A stretch of DNA of 64,000 nucleotides from an uncultured Phascolarctobacterium sp. (GTDB lineage: Bacteria > Bacillota > Negativicutes > Acidaminococcales > Acidaminococcaceae). The translations under genes were made by a program, and so were the position numbers. The notes under the pieces are model-generated. The model was not told the DNA's origin. It did no database searches and saw only the letters and a list, made by a program, of their open reading frames with translations. Of the stretch, positions 58,879-64,000 are shown one piece after another. The first letter of the stretch is position 1, and each line of letters opens with the position of its first letter. Where the stretch lies: NCBI GenBank assembly GCA_958448515.1, contig CAUDEF010000006.1:1-64000 (forward strand), written 5' to 3'.

Positions 58879-59772
58879 TTATATCATATTATATTCTTTT
58901 AAAACCTTATCCAGTTTTTCTTCAGTTGAAGGAGAAATATGTGCCAGAGGCAAACGAGTATTACCGGCAGGAATACCGGAAACCTTGCTTACCGCTGCTT
59001 TTACAGGAATAGGATTGCTTTCTAAAAACATTGCTTTAGCCAAAGGAACCATCTTTTTATTGATTTCAGCTGCATCCTGAACTCTGCCTTCTGTATAAGC
59101 CTGCATAAGATCCTGTAAAATATTTCCGTTAACATTAGCTAATACAGAAATCAAACCTTTAGCGCCTACAGACATGAAAGGAAGAATTAATACGTCATCA
59201 CCGCTGTAAATAGTAAAATCAGACGGAAGAATTCTGTAGAGTTCAGCAACCTGATTAACATCGCCGCCAGCTTCTTTAATTGCTACGATATTACTGAAAT
59301 CGTTAGCTAATCTTGCAACTGTAGCCGGAAGAATGTTAGATCCTGTTCTGCCAGGTACATTATACACAATTACAGGCAATTTTGTAGATTGTGCAACAGC
59401 AGCAAAATGCTGATAATAACCTTCCTGAGTAGGTTTATTATAATACGGACCTACAACAAGCAATCCATCAATATCAAATTTTTCTATTTGTTTGATAAAG
59501 TCTATGGTAAACGCAGTGCAGTTTGTTCCTGCACCAATAACTACAGGTACACGTTTATTAACACGTTTTACAACTGCTTCAATAAAAGCAAGCTTTTCTT
59601 CAAGGTACATGGTTACGGATTCACCGGTTGTACCCAAAACAACAAGACCATCACTGCCATTATTAATAAGCCATTCAGCTAAATCAGCACCTGCAGCACA
59701 ATTAACACTGCCATCTTCATTAAACGGTGTTACCATCGCTGTAAGTAATCTGCCAAAATACGGATTAGACAT
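58879..59772 (-). CDS. dapA: 4-hydroxy-tetrahydrodipicolinate synthase
   Basis: A 297-residue TIM-barrel aldolase that condenses pyruvate with aspartate semialdehyde, the first dedicated step to lysine. GTTGESVTM near residue 47, the tyrosine in VYNVPGRTG near 136 and the Schiff-base lysine in VAIKEAGGD near 164 are present. It is the last gene of the lysine-controlled operon dapB-asd-lysC-dapA. GAGGGGTG precedes ATG 59772. Confidence 0.97.
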   Translation of the reverse strand: MSNPYFGRLLTAMVTPFNEDGSVNCAAGADLAEWLINNGSDGLVVLGTTGESVTMYLEEKLAFIEAVVKRVNKRVPVVIGAGTNCTAFTIDFIKQIEKFDIDGLLVVGPYYNKPTQEGYYQHFAAVAQSTKLPVIVYNVPGRTGSNILPATVARLANDFSNIVAIKEAGGDVNQVAELYRILPSDFTIYSGDDVLILPFMSVGAKGLISVLANVNGNILQDLMQAYTEGRVQDAAEINKKMVPLAKAMFLESNPIPVKAAVSKVSGIPAGNTRLPLAHISPSTEEKLDKVLKEYNMI

Positions 59773-59789
59773 ACAAGAGCACCCCTCTA

Positions 59790-61010
59790 TTAAAGTTTGA
59801 ACGCCTGATGTAATGCTTTAACAGCCTCAACCAAATGTTCTTCTTTTATTATTGCAGAAATTGTGGTATCAGAGTCCACAGTTTGCAAAATACCAATTTT
59901 TTTACCTGCCAGTGCTGCAACAAAAGTTGCCATAATTCCAGGAACACCGCGCATTGCACTGCCGACAACGGAAACTTTCGCACAGCCAGTATTCAGAACA
60001 TATTTAAATCCTGTTTCTTCCAAAACTTTACAGGTATGTTCTATATCTGGAGAAAATACAGCAAACATTGCTTCTTTTTCAGAAAGATTTAAACAGCCAA
60101 CGCTTATGCCTGCATCAGCAAGATCTTCAAACAACATTCTGCCGGCAGTCATATCTTCAGGATTTAATTCAATTCTGAACTGAGCCAAATCACTGAGGTT
60201 AGCAACACCGCTGGCAAGAGATTCATGAATAGAAATATCACTGCCGCAGTTACCGTCAGCACGCTCATTGGTAATCAAAGTACCGGGAGCTTCACTGAAA
60301 GTAGATTTTACTATCAAAGGAATATTATTACCCATAGCAATTTCTACAGCACGCGGATGAATTACTTTAGCACCATTGTGAGCCATCTGGCATACTTCCG
60401 CATAGGTTATCTGGTTCAAAATGGTCGCATCTTCCACAATACGCGGATCCGCTGTCATAATACCTTCTACATCTGTATAAATTTCAACAAATTCTGCATG
60501 CAGTGCAGCACCCAATGCAGCTGCTGAAGTATCGCTGCCGCCACGGCCAAGTGTTGTAAATTTGAAATTATTCTCAGTCATACCCTGGAAACCGCAGACA
60601 ACAGGGATAATACCGGATTCCAGAAGATGATGCAGATTGGATACATTAATATTTTTTATTCTTGCAGCACCAAACTGAGAATCAGTTACAATACCAGCCT
60701 GACCACCAGTTAATGCCATAGCGTTAATACCATATTTCTGCAAAGCAGCAGCCATTACACAGGCAGAAATAATCTCGCCGCAGCACATCATTACATCAAG
60801 TTCACGTACATTTACTGACATGTTCTCATTTTTAAGAACGTCAATAAGCGTATCAGTAGCATAGGGAGCACCTTTACGTCCCATAGCTGAAACTACAATG
60901 ACAGGAGAATATCCTTTTCTGATTGCCTGCTGTACTTTATCTTTTACTGCCAGACGAGCTACTTCTGTAGCAACAGAAGTACCGCCAAATTTCTGCACTA
61001 TAATTTTCAT
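59790..61010 (-). CDS. lysC: Aspartate kinase
   Basis: A 406-residue aspartokinase. VQKFGGTSVA starts the kinase domain; TLGRGGSDTSAAALG near residue 155 and VIHPRAVEIA near 215 are conserved. Two ACT domains (about 270-405) form the regulatory part, with SVVGSAMRGVPGIMATF typical of lysine-sensitive or DapG-type enzymes. Its place with asd and dapA resembles B. subtilis asd-dapG-dapA. GGGGGAG precedes ATG 61010. Confidence 0.96.
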   Translation of the reverse strand: MKIIVQKFGGTSVATEVARLAVKDKVQQAIRKGYSPVIVVSAMGRKGAPYATDTLIDVLKNENMSVNVRELDVMMCCGEIISACVMAAALQKYGINAMALTGGQAGIVTDSQFGAARIKNINVSNLHHLLESGIIPVVCGFQGMTENNFKFTTLGRGGSDTSAAALGAALHAEFVEIYTDVEGIMTADPRIVEDATILNQITYAEVCQMAHNGAKVIHPRAVEIAMGNNIPLIVKSTFSEAPGTLITNERADGNCGSDISIHESLASGVANLSDLAQFRIELNPEDMTAGRMLFEDLADAGISVGCLNLSEKEAMFAVFSPDIEHTCKVLEETGFKYVLNTGCAKVSVVGSAMRGVPGIMATFVAALAGKKIGILQTVDSDTTISAIIKEEHLVEAVKALHQAFKL

Positions 61011-61028
61011 CTATTCTTCTCCCCCAAA

Positions 61029-62063
61029 TTAAATCCATTCATTTTTAATCATTGTTTCTGCAATCTGCAGAGTATTTAAAGCAGCTCCTTTTCTGATCTG
61101 ATCGCCTACAACCCACATATTGAAAGTATTGTCGTTGGATTCATCACGGCGCAGACGACCAACATACACATCATCTAATTCAGAAGTATACAGCGGCATC
61201 GGATAAATCTGTTCCTTAGGATTATCCTGCATCTGAACACCAGGGAAAGCACTTAAAGCTTGGCTCATTTCTTCTAATGTAAGATCTTTTTCAAATTCAA
61301 CATTAATGGATTCGCTGTGACTGCGATATACGGGAACGCGCACGGTTGTTGCTGTAATACGCATATCATAATCATCAAAAATCTTCATTGTTTCATTAAC
61401 CATTTTCATTTCTTCCTTGGTGTAAAGATTGTTAAGGAAAACGTCAATCTGCGGGATAAGATTGAATGCGATAGGATAATGTTTTTCAAGGCTTGCAGAA
61501 GGAAGAATATTAGCAACCATTTCCTTGCCATCAGAGAAATCTTTAACCTGCGCTGTCAGTTCATCAATACCTTCTTTACCGGCACCGGATACAGCCTGAT
61601 AGGTAGAAACAACAATACGTTTAATTTTTGCAAGATCATATAAAGGTTTTAAAGCCATGCACATGATAATTGTTGAACAGTTAGGATTAGCAATAATTCC
61701 TTTATGTTTTAAAATAGCTTCAGGATTAACTTCCGGAACAACCAGCGGCACTTCCGGGTCCATTCTGAAAGCACTGGAATTATCAATAACAACAGCACCA
61801 GCTTCTACAGCATAAGGAGCAAACTCCTTGGAAATGCTGCCGCCAGCAAACAAAGCAATATCAATTCCCTGGAAAGAATCTTTTGTTGCTTCTTCAATTA
61901 CATAGGTTCTGCCCATAAAATTAATTTCTTTGCCGGCACTGCGTTTAGATGCCAATAAACGCAATTCATTGAAAGGAAAATTTCTTTCTTCAATAAGTTT
62001 TAAAAATTCAGTTCCAACAGCGCCAGTAGCACCTAAAATAGCAACGTTATATTTTTTCATCAT
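61029..62063 (-). CDS. asd: Aspartate-semialdehyde dehydrogenase
   Basis: A 344-residue NADPH-dependent enzyme. The Rossmann motif is ILGATGAVGTEFL; the catalytic cysteine lies in NPNCSTI near residue 130, and the catalytic histidine in VYRSHSES near 245. It makes the branch-point semialdehyde used by DapA here and by Hom at 14.8 kb. Start ATG 62063 or the adjacent ATG 62060; GGAGG lies upstream. Confidence 0.97.
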   Translation of the reverse strand: MMKKYNVAILGATGAVGTEFLKLIEERNFPFNELRLLASKRSAGKEINFMGRTYVIEEATKDSFQGIDIALFAGGSISKEFAPYAVEAGAVVIDNSSAFRMDPEVPLVVPEVNPEAILKHKGIIANPNCSTIIMCMALKPLYDLAKIKRIVVSTYQAVSGAGKEGIDELTAQVKDFSDGKEMVANILPSASLEKHYPIAFNLIPQIDVFLNNLYTKEEMKMVNETMKIFDDYDMRITATTVRVPVYRSHSESINVEFEKDLTLEEMSQALSAFPGVQMQDNPKEQIYPMPLYTSELDDVYVGRLRRDESNDNTFNMWVVGDQIRKGAALNTLQIAETMIKNEWI

Positions 62064-62075
62064 TCTTTCCTCCGC

Positions 62076-62849
62076 TTATAATAATTTATCCAATCCGTAG
62101 ACAAGTCCTTTGTGTTCAACAATTTTTCTGCATCCCAGAGCTACACCAGGCATATAGCACTCACGATTTATAGGCTCTGTGCTGATGCGTAAAACCTCGC
62201 CCTGTCCGCCAAAAATTACTTCCTGAGACGCAACATAACCTGGAAGTCTGATACTGTGGATTTTCATACCTTCAAAGTCGGCACCTCTTGCACCGGGCAT
62301 GGTTTCCTTTTCATCAGGATTGCCCTGCTGCATAGCTGCCCTTACTTCACTGATTTTCTGTGCTGTAATAATTGCTGTACCGGAAGGCGCATCAAGCTTT
62401 TTATCATGATGTTTTTCAACAATTTCAACATGAGGAAAATATTTTGCAGCTTCACAGGCAAGCTTCATCATAACAACTGCACCTAAAGCAAAGTTTGGTG
62501 CTATAAGCAAAGCTGTATTATTATTCAACGCTAACTCATCAAGCTCTTTTAAATCAGCTTCTGAAAAACCTGTAGTACCTACAACAGCGTATATGCCTTT
62601 ATTAAGAACTTTTCTTAAATTTCCCATGACTACATCAGGTCTGGTAAAATCTACAACAACATCAGGTTTGCTGCTTGCAATAGCAGTTTCAAGATCTGTT
62701 TCTACTGAATAAGACTTATCCTCTACTGTTACAGTTCCGTTTTTTATGTCAACCAGTGCGGCAATTTCCAAATCAGCTTCCGCACAAACCTTTTTTACTA
62801 CTTCACTCCCCATTCTGCCCAGAGCACCATTTACAAGAACTCGAATCAT
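62076..62849 (-). CDS. dapB: 4-hydroxy-tetrahydrodipicolinate reductase
   Basis: A 257-residue reductase for the second lysine-pathway step. The N-terminal fold VNGALGRMGSEV, the catalytic EKHHDKKLDAPSGTA near residue 145 and the C-terminal segment are intact. ATG 62849 has AGGAG at 8 bases. A longer in-frame start at 62918 would lie inside the riboswitch terminator and adds 23 residues that do not fit the family, so it is rejected. It is the first gene after the lysine riboswitch. Confidence 0.96.
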   Translation of the reverse strand: MIRVLVNGALGRMGSEVVKKVCAEADLEIAALVDIKNGTVTVEDKSYSVETDLETAIASSKPDVVVDFTRPDVVMGNLRKVLNKGIYAVVGTTGFSEADLKELDELALNNNTALLIAPNFALGAVVMMKLACEAAKYFPHVEIVEKHHDKKLDAPSGTAIITAQKISEVRAAMQQGNPDEKETMPGARGADFEGMKIHSIRLPGYVASQEVIFGGQGEVLRISTEPINRECYMPGVALGCRKIVEHKGLVYGLDKLL

Positions 62850-62870
62850 TAAAAACACTCCTTTATTAGG

Positions 62871-62905
62871 AAAAAATAAAACCGTTGAGAAAAGCATCTC
62901 AACGG
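62871..62905 (-). terminator. Regulatory terminator of the lysine riboswitch
   Basis: On the minus strand, a 9-bp stem (62905-62897 with 62890-62882) and a T-rich tract to 62871. Its 5' arm GTTGAGAT (62903-62896) can instead pair with ATCTCAAC (62933-62926), which overlaps the aptamer P1 strand, giving mutually exclusive folds. Confidence 0.88.
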
Positions 62906-62927
62906 CAATAAAATACATTGATAATGT

Positions 62928-63088
62928 TGAGATAGCCCTCCGCTGAAAAACCAGCGACAGTCCGGCAGTTATTCACTGACAGCCCAGCATACCAACATGG
63001 CTGTTGATAAACTTCGGCGCTAACCCTTTCACCTGCTTCAACGCTTCCAACTCCACAAGATACTATTGCTTTGCGCTCCTCTATCTTA
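62928..63088 (-). ncRNA. Lysine riboswitch (L-box) aptamer
   Basis: Read on the minus strand, the leader carries the L-box signature elements in order: AGATAGAGG opening P1, AGTA, GAAAGGG, GCCGAAG, GCTGGGCTGTC, AACTGCC..ACTGTC, and GGAGGGCTATCT closing P1. P1 pairs 63086-63081 with 62935-62930. With lysine bound, P1 is held and the downstream terminator forms, shutting off dapB-asd-lysC-dapA. The assignment is by motif recognition. Confidence 0.94.
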
Positions 63089-63107
63089 CTAGTCACTTAT
63101 TGTCTTG

Positions 63108-63136
63108 ATTATAGTATTATTATTTACTATTGTCAA
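63108..63136 (-). promoter_or_regulatory. Consensus promoter of the lysine operon
   Basis: Perfect TTGACA (63136-63131), 17-base spacer and perfect TATAAT (63113-63108) on the minus strand. Transcription should start near 63101, about 13 bases before the aptamer. Confidence 0.92.
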
Positions 63137-63190
63137 ATTTTTATTTAATATTTTTATATTTAAACATCCAACTGTAAAGTTTTTACAACT

Positions 63191-63643
63191 TTATTCATTA
63201 GTACTGCCAAAACCACCAGTTCTTACTGCTTTTTCCTTGGCATTATCATTATCTACAGTCAGATATTTATAGAATATGCCCTGAGCAACTCTGTCATTTT
63301 TAGCAAAAACAACTTTTTCAGAACCTGTATTTAGCAATGCCAGCATAATATGGCCTTCATTATCGCTGTTATTATAATAATCAGCATCTATAATACCAAC
63401 ATTATTAACAAGCAAAATACCTTTTTTTACTGCAATACTTGATCTTATATGTACACCTAAAAACTCATCATCCTGCATATACGCTTTTAATCCAGTAGGA
63501 ACAAGCTTTAATTTTCCCGGTTCAAGTTCAATATCTTCCGGAACGCAAATATCATAACCTGCAGATGTTTCAGTTTTTCTTTCAGGCATGGTAAATTCAA
63601 CATCAGCATAAGCTGCTACTTTTTCAAATCCTCTAATTTTCAT
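63191..63643 (-). CDS. dut: dUTP diphosphatase
   Basis: A 150-residue trimeric dUTPase that removes dUTP and supplies dUMP. Motifs in order: AGYDICVPED (I), RSSIAVKKG (II), NNVGIIDADYYN (III, with the catalytic aspartate), NDRVAQGIF (IV) and the C-terminal TGGFGSTNE (V). A slight departure is DADYYN in place of the common DSDYRG-type motif. AGGTGA precedes ATG 63643. It follows pnp after a hairpin. Confidence 0.94.
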   Translation of the reverse strand: MKIRGFEKVAAYADVEFTMPERKTETSAGYDICVPEDIELEPGKLKLVPTGLKAYMQDDEFLGVHIRSSIAVKKGILLVNNVGIIDADYYNNSDNEGHIMLALLNTGSEKVVFAKNDRVAQGIFYKYLTVDNDNAKEKAVRTGGFGSTNE

Positions 63644-63660
63644 ATTATCACCTATAAGAA

Positions 63661-63684
63661 ATCCCGCTGAAATTTCAGCGGGAT
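63661..63684 (-). terminator. Hairpin after pnp
   Basis: A perfect 24-bp palindrome (two 12-bp arms) 16 bases after the pnp stop, followed on the minus strand by TTTCTT. The short T tract may allow partial read-through into dut. Confidence 0.7.
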
Positions 63685-63699
63685 ATAAAATTTTATTTA

Positions 63700-64000
63700 T
63701 TATTCTTTAGTTAAAACTGCTTTTCTGGAAAGATTGATACGGCCTTTATTATCAATTTCAGTAACTTTTACAACAATCTCATCACCAACAGAAACAATAT
63801 CTTCTACTTTTTCAACTCTTTCTGTAGATAATTGAGAAATATGTACAAGACCTTCTTTGCCAGGTAAAATTTCAACAAAAGCACCAAAATTCATCAGTCT
63901 GGTAACTTTACCGGTGTAAATTTTGCCTACTTCAGCTTCAGCAACAATGCCTTCAATCATTGCAATAGCTTTATTAGCTGCTTCTGTATTAACAGCAGCA
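63700..64000 (-). CDS. pnp: Polynucleotide phosphorylase, C-terminal part (cut by window edge)
   Basis: Only the last 100 codons are in the window; the frame stays open to base 64000, so the gene begins outside. The visible part has the end of the KH domain (EAANKAIAMIEGIVAEAEVG) and then the S1 RNA-binding domain (about GKIYTGKVTRLMNFGAFVEI to the end), the standard PNPase C-terminus. PNPase degrades RNA 3' to 5', complementing RNase J at 48-50 kb. The ATG at 63960 is internal and not a real start. Confidence 0.9.
   Translation of the reverse strand, partial: AAVNTEAANKAIAMIEGIVAEAEVGKIYTGKVTRLMNFGAFVEILPGKEGLVHISQLSTERVEKVEDIVSVGDEIVVKVTEIDNKGRINLSRKAVLTKE

Noticed and set aside
62850..62918. 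Longer dapB start at 62918
   Set aside because: It would begin inside the regulatory terminator; ATG 62849 has AGGAG at 8 bases and gives the family N-terminus.
62899..63096. A 65-codon open frame on the minus strand
   Set aside because: It lies entirely on the lysine riboswitch aptamer and has no ribosome-binding site; the RNA fold explains the sequence.
63158..63190. Possible terminator after dut
   Set aside because: Only a 6-bp AT-rich stem without a T run; too weak to call.

Overview
The window reads as a stretch of chromosome from an AT-rich anaerobic member of the Bacillota. Gene content and order (ispH fused to rpsA, scpA-scpB-rluB-cmk-plsC, der-plsY, a lysine-riboswitch dap operon, and TRAP-TAXI transport) fit Clostridia or Negativicutes. 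My best guess is a Negativicutes genome of the Acidaminococcaceae type, but this is inference from memory and was not tested by alignment. There are no insertion sequences, phage genes or CRISPR arrays, and coding density is very high.

Layout, left half (1-34.3 kb, all genes on +). A lone crotonase gene is followed by a ten-gene housekeeping operon: M50 protease, trpS, scpA, scpB, rluB, a flavoprotein, cmk, plsC, ispH-rpsA and fni. Next come DUF512 / cobO-like / der / plsY, then an ACT protein with hom and thrB, then tRNA-Pro(GGG) under a consensus promoter. After that are a zinc-ribbon unknown, prfC, a CitA/DcuS-type sensor kinase with its regulator, and a WecG-type glycosyltransferase. These are followed by psd-pssA and a membrane glycosyltransferase. 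The next block is a HAD phosphatase with mtnP, mtnA, an SAH hydrolase, a class II aldolase and mtaD, which together look like an oxygen-independent salvage route for methylthioadenosine, 5'-deoxyadenosine and SAH. The half ends with pduL plus a secreted unknown, and lexA with a likely SOS box.

A 19-bp bidirectional hairpin at 34.28 kb separates the two halves. Right half (34.3-64 kb, all genes on - except one). An eleven-gene run reads leftward: rnj, ftsK, rodZ-like, ygiQ, an orphan solute-binding lipoprotein, rimO, cinA, a DEAD-box helicase, hflX, a methionine gamma-lyase-like gene and a thioesterase. Next is a TRAP-TAXI transporter operon whose probable promoter is covered by a 26-bp inverted repeat. 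A small divergent gene on + encodes a protein with an EF-hand-like loop. Then come a secreted NlpC/P60 hydrolase, pepA, a PHP phosphoesterase and a P-loop/Asp23 fusion, followed by the diaminopimelate operon dapB-asd-lysC-dapA under a lysine riboswitch, then dut, and the 3' end of pnp cut by the window edge.

The most unusual features are: HflX carrying an N-terminal domain with a complete JAMM metalloprotease signature; a P-loop NTPase fused to an Asp23/Gls24 domain; a probable DHAP-shunt cluster with an embedded SAH hydrolase; an internal ribosome-binding site inside the ispH-rpsA fusion; and the orphan EF-hand-like protein. Functions are assigned from motifs read by eye; no database search was possible.
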